Shown: one piece after another, positions 27,956 to 36,144 of the stretch
Layout of the letters: the number at the start of each line of letters is the position of its first letter
Position numbering within the stretch: the stretch's first letter is position 1
Made by a program: the position numbers and the translations under genes
From: Rhodoferax sp.
Lineage (GTDB): Bacteria > Pseudomonadota > Gammaproteobacteria > Burkholderiales > Burkholderiaceae_C
Assembly: GCA_025351745.1 (NCBI GenBank)
Contig: JANXVI010000052.1
Span: 1 to 39,055, forward strand
Direction of reading: 5' to 3'
Length of the DNA: 39,055 nucleotides
The notes under the pieces: generated by a model
What the model was told of the DNA's origin: nothing
The model's database searches: none
Seen by the model: the letters and a program-made list of their open reading frames with translations, nothing else

Positions 27956-29101
27956 CTATGCGCGCAATGTGCGGGAATGCTGATGCACGGCTTGCACCAA
28001 CGCGGCCACATGTTCAGGGGGCGTGTACTGGCTGATGCCATGGCCCAGGTTGAAGATATGCGTAGGGCCAGTGCCCGTGCCCTGGTAGGGCGCACCAAAG
28101 CTGTCCAGCACGCGCGCCACTTCGGTGGCGATCTGGTCTGGCTGGGCAAACAGCACATTGGGGTCGATGTTGCCCTGGAGGGCTTTGCCGGGCCCATTTT
28201 CTGAGCCACCGATGGCCGCACGCGCCCGGCCCAGGTTGACGGTCCAGTCCAGGCCCAGCACCTCGCAGTCCAGCGCCGCCATCTCTTGCAGCCACAGGCC
28301 GCCGCCCTTGGTGAACACGATGCGCGGGATGGTAATGGTGTTGCCTGCGCTATCGGTGTGCGTCTTCTTGAGCTGCGCCAGCACGCGCGCGGTATAGGCC
28401 AAGCTGAATTGCTGGAACGCGCCATCGGCCAGCACACCGCCCCAACTGTCAAAAATCATCACGGCCTGCGCACCGGCGTCGATCTGCGCGTTCAGGTAGG
28501 CGGCCACGGCATCGGCGTTGGTTGCCAGGATGCGGTGCATCAGGTCCGGACGGCTGTACAACATAGTCTTGACCAGGCGGTAGTCGCTGGAGCCGGCGCC
28601 CTCGACCATGTAGCAAGCGAGGGTCCATGGGCTGCCCGAAAAACCGATCAGCGGCACGCGACTTTTGCCGTCGGCTTGCGTCAAGGCTTTGCGGATAGAG
28701 GTAACTGCGTCAAACACATAGCGCAGCTTGTCCAGATCGGGCACGGCTAGCTTGGCAACGGCCGCTTCGTCACGCACGGGGTGCGCAAAACGAGGCCCCT
28801 CGCCGACGCCAAAACTCAAGCCCAGGCCCATGGCGTCGGGGATGGTCAGGATGTCGCTGAATAAAATCGCGGCGTCCAGCGGGAAACGATCCAGCGGTTG
28901 CAGTGTGACTTCGGTCGCGTAGTCGACGTTGGTGGCCAAGCCCATGAAGCTGTTTCCCGCTTTGATTCGGGTGGCCAAGTATTCCGGCAGATAGCGGCCC
29001 GCTTGGCGCATGAGCCAGACGGGGGTGTGGGTCGTGGCTTGGCGCAGGCAGGCTTGCAGGAAGCTGGGGTTTTGGTGGTTGGTGAAGGTGGTGTCGGTCA
29101 T
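27956..29101 (-). CDS. hemE: Uroporphyrinogen III decarboxylase
   Basis: HemE removes four carboxyl groups from uroporphyrinogen III to form coproporphyrinogen III in heme synthesis. The predicted protein has 381 residues, somewhat longer than E. coli HemE (354). The N-terminal signature [11 protein letters not shown] and the conserved [16 protein letters not shown] and MIFDSWGG segments are present, with NLGHGI near the C-terminus. A short insertion ([12 protein letters not shown]) extends the middle. I chose the ATG at 29101 ([20 protein letters not shown]), which matches family N-termini; the frame is open further upstream to 29308 but that part overlaps the spacer and the next gene. It lies 95 bp downstream of the CoA-binding gene on the same strand. 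Confidence 0.96.
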   Translation of the reverse strand: MTDTTFTNHQNPSFLQACLRQATTHTPVWLMRQAGRYLPEYLATRIKAGNSFMGLATNVDYATEVTLQPLDRFPLDAAILFSDILTIPDAMGLGLSFGVGEGPRFAHPVRDEAAVAKLAVPDLDKLRYVFDAVTSIRKALTQADGKSRVPLIGFSGSPWTLACYMVEGAGSSDYRLVKTMLYSRPDLMHRILATNADAVAAYLNAQIDAGAQAVMIFDSWGGVLADGAFQQFSLAYTARVLAQLKKTHTDSAGNTITIPRIVFTKGGGLWLQEMAALDCEVLGLDWTVNLGRARAAIGGSENGPGKALQGNIDPNVLFAQPDQIATEVARVLDSFGAPYQGTGTGPTHIFNLGHGISQYTPPEHVAALVQAVHQHSRTLRA

Positions 29102-29196
29102 GGTTTTGATTGTCGCAGGACTCTTTTGTTTGCCTGAGGGGTTGGGGGAGCGGGTTGTTAAAAAGGCGAGGTACAGCCAGCACCAACAATCCAACT

Positions 29197-29625
29197 TCAA
29201 AGGAACCGCCGGTGCTCCACCATCAAACACCGATCCTGCACGAACCGCAGCCCCGCAGCACGCGCCTTGGCAGCCGCCACGCCATGCACGACCCCCATCT
29301 GCAACCACACCCCCTGCGCGCCAATCGCAATAGCCTCATCCACCACCGGCGGCACATCCGCACTGTTGCGAAACACATTGACCAACTCAATGCGGTGGTG
29401 CCGCGCCGCTTCGGTCAACGACGGGTACGCCGTCTCGCCCAGGATGTTGGTGGCATTCGGGTTGATGGGCACGATGCGCCAGCCTTGCGCCTGCATGTAG
29501 CGCGATACAGCATAGCTGTCCCGGTGCGGTTGGGGCGACAGGCCCACCACGCCCACGGTGCGGCAATGGCCCAGGATATAGGCGATGTCGGTGGCCTCTG
29601 TCGGGGTGTTAGGGGTATTTGACAT
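29197..29625 (-). CDS. CoA-binding domain protein (YccU-like)
   Basis: The 142-residue protein is a single Rossmann-fold CoA-binding domain like E. coli YccU. It shows [20 protein letters not shown] (about residues 24-43), [11 protein letters not shown], and the end [16 protein letters not shown], which matches the family tail. Such proteins bind CoA or a related nucleotide but their role is unclear. The ATG at 29625 ([18 protein letters not shown]) is 23 bp after the dsbD stop, so the two are probably co-transcribed; the frame is open further upstream only inside dsbD. Confidence 0.88.
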   Translation of the reverse strand: MSNTPNTPTEATDIAYILGHCRTVGVVGLSPQPHRDSYAVSRYMQAQGWRIVPINPNATNILGETAYPSLTEAARHHRIELVNVFRNSADVPPVVDEAIAIGAQGVWLQMGVVHGVAAAKARAAGLRFVQDRCLMVEHRRFL

Positions 29626-29648
29626 GGGGGAGCGTTGCCGTGTGAATC

Positions 29649-31931
29649 CTATAGCGTTGCCAGCGCAGAACGCAGCGCCTGCGTATCCAGAATTTCCGAA
29701 AACACCACTGGCGGTTTGCCCGCCTGGTGCAACACATAGACCGGCACGCCGCTGCGCCCCAGAGCCTCCAGCGCCACGGTGATGGCCGGGTCGCGGCGTG
29801 TCCAATCGGCGCGCAGCAGGGTTACGTTATGGCGGCGCATGTCGGCCAGCACAGCGGCGCTGCCCAGAGTGGTTTTCTTGTTGTACTGGCAGGTGATGCA
29901 CCAGGCGGCCGTGAAGTCTACAAACACCGGGTGACCCGCGGCCAACTCGGCCTCTACCTTACCGGGTGCCCAGGCCTGCCAAGGCGAGTTGGGTGTTGCG
30001 ACTGCGGCCGCCGGGTTGGCCGCTGTGTCATCCATCCGCAAGACCAATGGGCCGATAGCCCCAGTCAAACCTATGAGTACCGCTACAGAAATAGAAGCAA
30101 ACACAATGCGGCTACGGCCGTCCAAGTTCAGCGACCAGACCAACAAGCTCAAGGTCAGCAGCAGTGCCAGCAACGCGCCCGCGCCGTCAACACCGGTCAG
30201 GTGACCCAGCACCCAGACCAGCCATACCACGGTAGCCAGCATGGGAAAGGCCATGAAGCGGCGCATGGTGTCCATCCAGGCCCCGGGCCGCGGCAGCCAG
30301 TTGCCTATGGCCGGCACCCAGGATGCCATCAGAAAGGGCAGGGCCAGCCCCAAGCCCAGCGCGGCAAAAATACCCAGTGCCTGGTAGCCCGGCAGGCTGA
30401 TGGCATAGCCCAATGACGCGCCCATAAACGGAGCAGTGCACGGCGACGCAATGGCCACCGCCAGCACACCAGACAGAAAGGCATCGATCACCGGGTGTCG
30501 CGCCTGCATGCAGGCCACGCGATGGGGCAGAACGCTGCCAATTTCAAAAACGCCCGCCAGGTTCAAGCCCAGCAGCGTGAACAGCGTGGCCAACATGGCC
30601 AGCACCACCGGAGACTGCAGGTGAAAGCCCCAACCCAGTTGCTCGCCACTGGCGCGCAAGCCCAGCATCAGCGCGCCCAATGCCATAAACGACAGCACCA
30701 CGCCCAGCGTATAGGCCAGACCTTGGGCACGGTGCGAAGCGCGGCTGTGCTCGCCGTGGCGCGCAAATGCCAGCACCTTGATGGCCAACACGGGCAACAC
30801 GCAGGGCATCAAATTCAGAATCAAGCCACCCAGCAGCGCTGCCATCAAGGCCATGCCCAAACTCGCCGTCATCGCGCTACCGGTGCCAGCGCTGTTGGAT
30901 GGCACGGCGCCAGCGGCCACGGGTATCGCCCCTCCTGCAGGGGCGTTGCCCGCCCCGCCCGGCAGTGCAGGCCAGGTGCCACTGATGGCGGCGACGCTGC
31001 GCAGACTTTGTGTGCCCAGTGCCAATACTACGGGGAAGTTGGTGGGAGTCGATTCGCGTTGGGCTGACAGCACAAAGCGCCCGGTCCAGACGCCATTGTT
31101 CCAGTCCTGGGCGGCGGGCTTTGGGGCTGTCGCTACGGCCATAGGGTCGCTGGCCTGCGGCGCACTGACAGGCTCTACGACATTGGGGGTTTCCGGAAAG
31201 GCTTGCAGCGCGCGGCCGATCCAGTCGGCGGGCAAGCCACGGATGCTGACGGTCAAGGTCTCGCCGCTGACCGTGGCTTGGGCAGTACCGGCATGGGCTT
31301 GCGGGCTGGCCCTGCGGCTGGCTTCAAAATCAGCACCCTGCGCGGCGGTAGAGCCCTTGGCGGGTACTTTCAGAACAAAATTGCCTTCTTGTGGAATGCA
31401 CTCCTGGCGGCATACCAACCAGTTGGCGGCCAAGCCGAATTCCAGCATGCCGCCGAAGGAGGGTTTGAAATCGTTGCCAACGGTCAGTGGCACGGGCAGC
31501 AGCAGCGTGTCTTCGTAACCGAAATTGGCCAGGCTGCCAATGGCGATGCGCTGCGGTGTGGGCCAGACGATGTCGCCGGCCGTCACGCCTGCGGGCAACG
31601 TCCATCGCAAGGTGGTGGGCAGGCCCGAGTCGCCAGGGTTCTTCCAGTAGGTATGCCAATGGGGCTGGTGCTTGAGCTGCAGGCCCACCCAGATGGTCTT
31701 GCCCGCATCAACACCATCGGGCGCGTGGGCCAGCAGTTCGGCACGCACCTGCTCGGTTTGCACCACGGCCGAAACGGTGCCGCTCTGGGCAGGGTTTCTT
31801 AACAAAATCTGGGCGTTAGCCCCCGTCAACATTGCGCTAGAAGCTATCAAAAATGTAGCAATTCGCAGTCCGGGGGAGGGCAGGCTTAAGAGCGTGTGGC
31901 CGTGCGGCAGTGGTGTGAGAGCGAAGGTCAT
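29649..31931 (-). CDS. dsbD: Thiol:disulfide interchange protein (DsbD family)
   Basis: This 760-residue membrane protein carries electrons from cytoplasmic thioredoxin to periplasmic thiol proteins. A signal peptide (hydrophobic core IATFLIASSAMLTGANA, residues 24-40) precedes a periplasmic domain containing the cysteine pair CRQEC. The membrane domain has about eight helices with the redox cysteines in MPCVLPVLAIKVLAF and ASPCTAPFMGAS. The C-terminal thioredoxin-like domain has the active site WCITC (Cys about 678 and 681). The signal peptide lies inside a copy of the dispersed repeat (31804-31862), and a weaker candidate copy overlaps a membrane helix near residues 611-630. DUF167 lies 95 bp upstream on the same strand, and the CoA-binding gene 23 bp downstream. 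Confidence 0.93.
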   Translation of the reverse strand: MTFALTPLPHGHTLLSLPSPGLRIATFLIASSAMLTGANAQILLRNPAQSGTVSAVVQTEQVRAELLAHAPDGVDAGKTIWVGLQLKHQPHWHTYWKNPGDSGLPTTLRWTLPAGVTAGDIVWPTPQRIAIGSLANFGYEDTLLLPVPLTVGNDFKPSFGGMLEFGLAANWLVCRQECIPQEGNFVLKVPAKGSTAAQGADFEASRRASPQAHAGTAQATVSGETLTVSIRGLPADWIGRALQAFPETPNVVEPVSAPQASDPMAVATAPKPAAQDWNNGVWTGRFVLSAQRESTPTNFPVVLALGTQSLRSVAAISGTWPALPGGAGNAPAGGAIPVAAGAVPSNSAGTGSAMTASLGMALMAALLGGLILNLMPCVLPVLAIKVLAFARHGEHSRASHRAQGLAYTLGVVLSFMALGALMLGLRASGEQLGWGFHLQSPVVLAMLATLFTLLGLNLAGVFEIGSVLPHRVACMQARHPVIDAFLSGVLAVAIASPCTAPFMGASLGYAISLPGYQALGIFAALGLGLALPFLMASWVPAIGNWLPRPGAWMDTMRRFMAFPMLATVVWLVWVLGHLTGVDGAGALLALLLTLSLLVWSLNLDGRSRIVFASISVAVLIGLTGAIGPLVLRMDDTAANPAAAVATPNSPWQAWAPGKVEAELAAGHPVFVDFTAAWCITCQYNKKTTLGSAAVLADMRRHNVTLLRADWTRRDPAITVALEALGRSGVPVYVLHQAGKPPVVFSEILDTQALRSALATL
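30043..30100 (+). repeat. Possible degenerate coding copy of the dispersed repeat inside dsbD
   Basis: TAGCCC (30056-30061), exactly 20 nt, then GCTAC (30082-30086) and ATAGAAGCAA follow the skeleton of the repeat, and AGTCAA after TAGCCC resembles copy D. Roughly half the middle positions differ. On the coding strand it spells LTGA in the same phase as copy D. The segment also makes sense as an ordinary membrane helix, so descent from the repeat is uncertain. Confidence 0.35.
31804..31862 (+). repeat. Dispersed palindromic repeat, copy D, encoding the DsbD signal peptide
   Basis: The copy runs AAAATCTGGGCGT, TAGCCC (31817-31822), 20 nt, GCTATC (31843-31848), AAAAAT and GTAGCAA. Against copy A it keeps AAAATC, TAGCCC, CGT, TGCG and GCTATCAAAA with the same 20-nt spacing. 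It lies wholly within the dsbD reading frame (residues 23-43), in the antisense orientation relative to dsbD. Confidence 0.8.
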
Positions 31932-32026
31932 TGCAAATTGGGAGCTTGTGGCAGCCTAAAAGTTCCGCCCGGGCGCGGTACACCGCTGGCGATGCCGCCA
32001 TTGTGGCATTGACCTGGGCTCGCCTT

Positions 32027-32344
32027 TCAATTCTGCGAGAACACCGGTGGCAACTTCTTGGGCGCCTTGATGCGCAACTGCTTGTTGATGTTTTCCTGGC
32101 CAAAGACCACCTCAATGTCGGACACAGCCACGCCAAACTGCGGCGCCAGAAAGCGCACCATGTAGTCCGTGGCCTTGCCATCCTTGGGTGCGGCGGTGAC
32201 GCTGACCTTGAGTTGCGTCCCTTTGGGTCTGCCAATGGCATCTTTGCTGGCCGATGGTTTACCCAGTATGTTGACGATCAATGTGTCGCCATCCCACGCA
32301 AAAAATGAGTCACCAGTGGCGTAACGGGGGCGGCTGGTGGGCAT
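32027..32344 (-). CDS. DUF167 (YggU) family protein
   Basis: The 105-residue protein is a DUF167 member, a small alpha/beta fold without known function. The family core is clear: VNILGKPSASKDAIG, then LKVSVTAAPKDGKATDYMVRFLA and VFGQENINKQLRIK. The ATG at 32344 gives MPTSRPRYATGDSFF; the first ten residues are less conserved. It lies upstream of dsbD on the same strand and is divergent from the creatininase-like gene with a 45-bp spacer, which must hold both promoters if they are separate. Confidence 0.88.
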   Translation of the reverse strand: MPTSRPRYATGDSFFAWDGDTLIVNILGKPSASKDAIGRPKGTQLKVSVTAAPKDGKATDYMVRFLAPQFGVAVSDIEVVFGQENINKQLRIKAPKKLPPVFSQN

Positions 32345-32389
32345 GGGGGCATGATATCGCCCGCCGTCAATTCACCGGAGCGCGTTACC

Positions 32390-33307
32390 ATGGCTCTACC
32401 ATTCATCCGCTGCCCATGCATCCAACCCTTCATGCCTGAAGCCCAAACTTTTTCTGCTGCTGTGCCGGTGTTGCCAAACTCACGCTTTTGGGCGGACTGG
32501 AGTACCTACGACTTTGCCCAGTGCAGGGCCAGCGGTCGCCTGGAGCAGACGATTGCCGTATTGCCGGTGGCGGCGACGGAGCAGCACGGCCCCCATCTGC
32601 CACTCAAAGTGGACAGCGCGTTGGTGGATGGTGTGATTGCCGCTGCGCTGCCCCACTTGGCGGACACCGTGCCTGCGCTCTTTTTGCCTACCCAAACTGT
32701 GGGCCTGAGCCCCGAGCACGCCCGCTTTCCCGGCACACTGACCTTGAAGGCCGAGACCACGATACGCCTGTGGACCGACATTGGCGAGAGCGTGGCGGCC
32801 AGTGGCGTCAAAAAGCTGGTGCTGCTCAACTCCCACGGCGGGCAGGTGGGCATCATGGACATCGTCGCACGCGACCTGCGCGCGCGACTCGGCATGCTGG
32901 TGTACAGCGTCAACTGGTTTGGCCTGCCCCTGACGGGCCCTGCGGGCGAAGATGTCAATGCGCTGTTCAGTGCGCATGAACACCGCTTTGGCGTACACGC
33001 CGGCCAGATCGAGACATCGATGATGTTGGCATTGGCCCCCGAGGCGGTAGCGATGGCACGGGCCCAGAACTTTGCGTCCATGGCCGAAGAACGGGCGCAG
33101 CGCTTCAGCATTTTGGGCAATGGCAAGAGTGCCAAGCTGGGCTGGCAGATGCAGGATTACAACCCGCACGGAGCCGTGGGCAACGCGGCAGAGGCCAGCG
33201 CCGACAAGGGCCGCATGGTGCTGGACGCGGCGGGCCGTGCGCTCGCACGCCTGCTGGTCGAACTGCACCAGTTACCGCTGAGCACATTGACGGACAGCGT
33301 GACCTAG
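32390..33307 (+). CDS. Creatininase family amidohydrolase
   Basis: The protein of about 305 residues belongs to the creatininase family of metal-dependent amidohydrolases (creatininase, FAPy deformylase ArfB, MftE). Metal ligands are visible in ATEQHGPHLPLKVDSAL (Glu, His and Asp), in NSHGGQ, and in the glutamate of HAGQIETSMML. The exact substrate cannot be told. Start choice: the ATG at 32390 has GGAG (32377-32380) 9 bases upstream; ATGs at 32351 and 32432 are also in frame, and 32432 (MPEAQTF) is closest to most family N-termini. There is no signal peptide. The histidine kinase gene starts 33 bp downstream. Confidence 0.87.
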   Translation: MALPFIRCPCIQPFMPEAQTFSAAVPVLPNSRFWADWSTYDFAQCRASGRLEQTIAVLPVAATEQHGPHLPLKVDSALVDGVIAAALPHLADTVPALFLPTQTVGLSPEHARFPGTLTLKAETTIRLWTDIGESVAASGVKKLVLLNSHGGQVGIMDIVARDLRARLGMLVYSVNWFGLPLTGPAGEDVNALFSAHEHRFGVHAGQIETSMMLALAPEAVAMARAQNFASMAEERAQRFSILGNGKSAKLGWQMQDYNPHGAVGNAAEASADKGRMVLDAAGRALARLLVELHQLPLSTLTDSVT

Positions 33308-33340
33308 CCCGCTTCGCTGCGGTCGCCTGTATTTTTAACC

Positions 33341-34615
33341 ATGCGCTCGGGTTTCAGTATCAACGCTTTGGCCCGCATGGATAGCTGCGTGGCGTGGTTC
33401 ATTCCTCACCGGGCGGACCTGGATGATCGCCAGCTCAGCGCCACCCGCATGTTTGTCTATATCTGCCTGATCAATGCAGGATTTTCGTTGCTGTACGCGC
33501 TGACGTCGCTGGCCATCGGCTTCGACGTGGGCGCGGCGCTGATGTCCGCCGGCATCGTGTTCTTATTGTGTGCGCTGTTTTTCTTCCGCCACACCGGCAG
33601 GTTCCGATTGAGTGTGAACTGGTACATGGCCAACGTCACGTTTGTGGCCGTCATGGGCTGCAGTTTTTTCTCCGGTGGCCTGCATTCACCGGTGTTGCCG
33701 TGGTTTACGTTGATCCCCGTGGCGGCCGTGTTGTTGCTGGGCTACAGCCGGGATGCGCTGTTGTGGTTTGCGGTGTGCTTTGCGATTTCGGTGTCCTATG
33801 GTGCGGCCAGTCTGCAGGGCTACCAGTTCCCGGTGCTGTACCAGCAAGAGTATGCGACCGCCTTCAACATGGTCTGCGTCGGTGGCCTGGTGGCGGTGTT
33901 GTTCTTGTTTGCGCTGACCTTTGACCACATCAGCGCAACTGCCGTGCAGGCTGTGCTGGATAGCCGAAAGGCGCTGGAACACCTGGCCCGCAGCCAGGAG
34001 CGCATGGCAGAGCGGGGGCGCATCCTGCGCAACATGCATGACGGCGTGGGCTCGCACATCAGCTCGGCCATGCGGCAGCTGCAGGTGGGTGACGATGCGT
34101 ACGACGCGCATGCGCGCAGCCAGGTGCTGCAAACCCTGCGCGACGGCCTGGACCAACTCAAGTTGTCGATCGACTCCATCCATTTGGCTCCCGGCGACGT
34201 AACGTCCCTGTTGGCCAATATGCGCTACCGCTTGGGGCCGCGGTTTGTCGGCATGGGCATCGAGCTACAGTGGGATGTGGACTTGCTCCCTATTTGCAGT
34301 CAACTGGATGCCAGTGCCATGAGTGAGCTGCAGTTCATGCTGTTTGAGGCGCTGTCCAACGTGCTGCAACATGCGCGCGCCCGGGTGCTGCGGGTGGAGG
34401 GCCACGCCCGCATGCATAGCGCCTGTGGCCCGGCAGGCGCTACGGGGGACCAGGTCTATGTGCGCCTGATCGACGACGGCTGCGGATTTGATCCCCAGAG
34501 CAAGCAGCGCAATGGATTGGCAACGATGCGCGAGCGCGCACTATCTATCGGCGCGCAACTGCGTATCAGTAGCCAACCGGGCAATACCGTGGTGGAGATT
34601 GAGCTGGCGGTGTGA
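33341..34615 (+). CDS. Orphan membrane sensor histidine kinase (HisKA_3/NarX-like)
   Basis: The 424-residue kinase has six hydrophobic segments between about residues 35 and 205, a membrane-embedded sensor region with almost no periplasmic domain. The phosphoacceptor box is RILRNMHDGVGSHIS with His 233, the HPK7/HisKA_3 type normally paired with NarL-type regulators. The ATPase domain has the N box FEALSNVLQHARA, DDGCGFDP and GLATMRERA. No response regulator is nearby, so its partner is elsewhere. The ATG at 33341 is the first in frame; ATG 33377 (MDSCVAWF) is possible. It may be co-transcribed with the creatininase gene (33 bp). Its stop is 12 bp from the convergent phosphatase stop. Confidence 0.9.
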   Translation: MRSGFSINALARMDSCVAWFIPHRADLDDRQLSATRMFVYICLINAGFSLLYALTSLAIGFDVGAALMSAGIVFLLCALFFFRHTGRFRLSVNWYMANVTFVAVMGCSFFSGGLHSPVLPWFTLIPVAAVLLLGYSRDALLWFAVCFAISVSYGAASLQGYQFPVLYQQEYATAFNMVCVGGLVAVLFLFALTFDHISATAVQAVLDSRKALEHLARSQERMAERGRILRNMHDGVGSHISSAMRQLQVGDDAYDAHARSQVLQTLRDGLDQLKLSIDSIHLAPGDVTSLLANMRYRLGPRFVGMGIELQWDVDLLPICSQLDASAMSELQFMLFEALSNVLQHARARVLRVEGHARMHSACGPAGATGDQVYVRLIDDGCGFDPQSKQRNGLATMRERALSIGAQLRISSQPGNTVVEIELAV

Positions 34616-34627
34616 CTCCCGACGGCC

Positions 34628-35296
34628 TCACGAATAAGTGATCCACTGTGCATGTTCCGCGCCGTCCAAATGGGCCAGGGAGTTGAAGCTCAGCAGCAGG
34701 TGGCGCTTGGGCGTAAACAAAAACTCTGTCACGGCACTGTTGCGGATTTGCATATTGAGTTCAATGGTTTTCTCCGGCACCGTGCCCAAAATGTGCCCTA
34801 TGGCGGTTGAGATCGGGCCGCCGCTGCTGACCAGCAGCACGTCGCCGGTGTACTGCTTGCGCACATGGTCCAGTGCGCTGGTCACACCGTGGACGAAATC
34901 GCCATAGCTTGGCATGCCCTTGGGGCTTAGCACGCCATTCATCCATTGCGTGAGGCCATCACGCAGCAAGCGGAAGTGCAGTTTGTACGATTCGGGTGTG
35001 TCGGGTGGAGTCAGCGGGCCGGGGTGGATGGCAGCGATCACCGCGTCGGCGTCGTATTCGTTCAGGCCGGGCCACAGCATGGGCTGCGAGTCCAGTCCAG
35101 CGCCTTGGGCAATACCGGCATAGGTTTGCGCATGGCGCTTCAGCGTCCCGGCGAGTACCGCTTCAAAACGGACACCCTTGGCGGCCAGGTATTCGCCCAA
35201 GCGCACGCTCTGTCGGTGACCGAGTTCGCTCAGGTTGTCGTAATCTGCGGCTCCGAATGAAGCCTGGCCGTGTCGTACGAGATAGAGTTTTCCCAT
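34628..35296 (-). CDS. Histidine phosphatase family protein (phosphoglycerate-mutase-like)
   Basis: The 222-residue protein begins MGKLYLVRHGQASFG with the catalytic RHG motif at residues 8-10. The second conserved arginine is in LAGTLKRHAQTYAG, the acid region is GLNEYDAD, and the second histidine is expected in the LLVSSGGPIST region, where SSGG stands in place of the more usual THGG. That substitution removes the canonical second histidine at this position, so the activity may be altered. Substrates range from sugar phosphates to phosphoproteins and cannot be predicted. There is no signal peptide. The 150-bp spacer upstream holds no gene that I can see. Confidence 0.87.
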   Translation of the reverse strand: MGKLYLVRHGQASFGAADYDNLSELGHRQSVRLGEYLAAKGVRFEAVLAGTLKRHAQTYAGIAQGAGLDSQPMLWPGLNEYDADAVIAAIHPGPLTPPDTPESYKLHFRLLRDGLTQWMNGVLSPKGMPSYGDFVHGVTSALDHVRKQYTGDVLLVSSGGPISTAIGHILGTVPEKTIELNMQIRNSAVTEFLFTPKRHLLLSFNSLAHLDGAEHAQWITYS

Positions 35297-35446
35297 TGCA
35301 GGAATCTAAGGCACGGCGGGCCTTTGTTCTTGTCATTGCGGCGACACCCGGGGGGCATTTTTGTCCTCGACAAGCCGGGTGCGAATGGGGTGCCCACGGC
35401 CATACGCCGCGCACCGCATTTCCGCGCACCGAACCGACTATGGGCG

Positions 35447-36142
35447 TCAGGTGTGGAGCTCGACCAAGCCCTTGGAGGTTTGCAGTTGCAGCTGCAGGCG
35501 CGCCGGGCCGTGGGTTGCCGATAGGCCGGACAGCCCCAATGCCCGGTAGGCAGCGTTCAGTGCGTTGGCTTGCGGGTGTTGCACGCACAGGTGGTGCAGC
35601 GTGACACCGCTCGCGGGAATGGTGTCAGTCGGGTGGGTGGCACCCCACTGGATCAGCGTCGGCAAGCATCCATCGAACAGGCGCTGGCCGTCTTCACGTA
35701 CCGTTATCTGCCACTGCAGCGGGCCAGTAGCGGTTTGGCGCGAGGCCTGCACCACCGCACCACGGTCGATGCCCTGGGTGGCCAGAGCAGCCACGGCGGC
35801 GGTCACATCCGGCACTTTTGCAACAAAATGGGTCAGCGTGGGGCCGTGCTGCTCCACATGGGTGCGCAGCGCCAAGTCATCCATGTCAAACCAGCGCTTG
35901 GCCCTCGTCGATATTGATGGTGTTGCTATCGGGTTGATAGCAATTATCTCTAGATAGGCATCCGCGAAGCCTGGGCTGGCGACCTTCAGCAGGCGGTTGT
36001 GCGTGCCCATCAACGGGTGTTCGCCGCCAGGGCCCGGTGTGACGCCCAGTGTCGCTTCGCACCAGGCTACGCCCTGGTCCAGATCGCTGGCCATCAACAC
36101 GAGGTGATCGATGGAGGCGCTGCGCTGATCGACTGCTGCCAT
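35447..36142 (-). CDS. VOC family (glyoxalase-like domain) protein
   Basis: The 231-residue protein starts with the glyoxalase-like beta strand IDHLVLMASDLDQGVAWCE and continues with GGEHPLMGTHNRLL and YLEIIAIN, typical of this VOC subgroup; a second module follows (VTLHHLCVQHPQANALN). VOC proteins bind metal and act as lyases, isomerases or dioxygenases; no substrate is evident. Residues 67-86 (AINPIATPSISTRAKRWF) are encoded by a copy of the dispersed repeat and appear longer than the matching loop of relatives as I recall them (AIDP...RWF). I chose the ATG at 36142 because it gives the family N-terminus and lies 2 bp after the PhzF stop; the frame is open upstream to 36304 inside phzF. Confidence 0.86.
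   Translation of the reverse strand: MAAVDQRSASIDHLVLMASDLDQGVAWCEATLGVTPGPGGEHPLMGTHNRLLKVASPGFADAYLEIIAINPIATPSISTRAKRWFDMDDLALRTHVEQHGPTLTHFVAKVPDVTAAVAALATQGIDRGAVVQASRQTATGPLQWQITVREDGQRLFDGCLPTLIQWGATHPTDTIPASGVTLHHLCVQHPQANALNAAYRALGLSGLSATHGPARLQLQLQTSKGLVELHT
35887..35943 (+). repeat. Dispersed palindromic repeat, copy V, inside the VOC gene
   Basis: The copy runs CAAACCAGCGCT, TGGCCC (35899-35904), TCGT, further bases to make exactly 20 nt, then GCTATC (35925-35930). The 3' hairpin is perfect: TTGCTATC (35923-35930) with GATAGCAA (35936-35943). It differs from the TAGCCC consensus by one base and shares CCCTCGT with copies A and B. It lies in the antisense orientation within the VOC reading frame. 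Confidence 0.72.
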
Positions 36143-36144
36143 GC

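Noticed and set aside
33305..33340. Terminator after the creatininase gene (CCGCTTCGCTGCGG then ATTTTT)
   Set aside because: The stem is only 4 bp and 9 bases separate it from the short T-run; the kinase gene starts immediately after and is likely co-transcribed.
35297..35446. A gene or relic in the 150-bp spacer between the phosphatase and VOC genes
   Set aside because: Several frames are open, but none has a start with a ribosome-binding site or any recognisable similarity; the apparent proline/arginine-rich peptides are typical GC-rich shadows.
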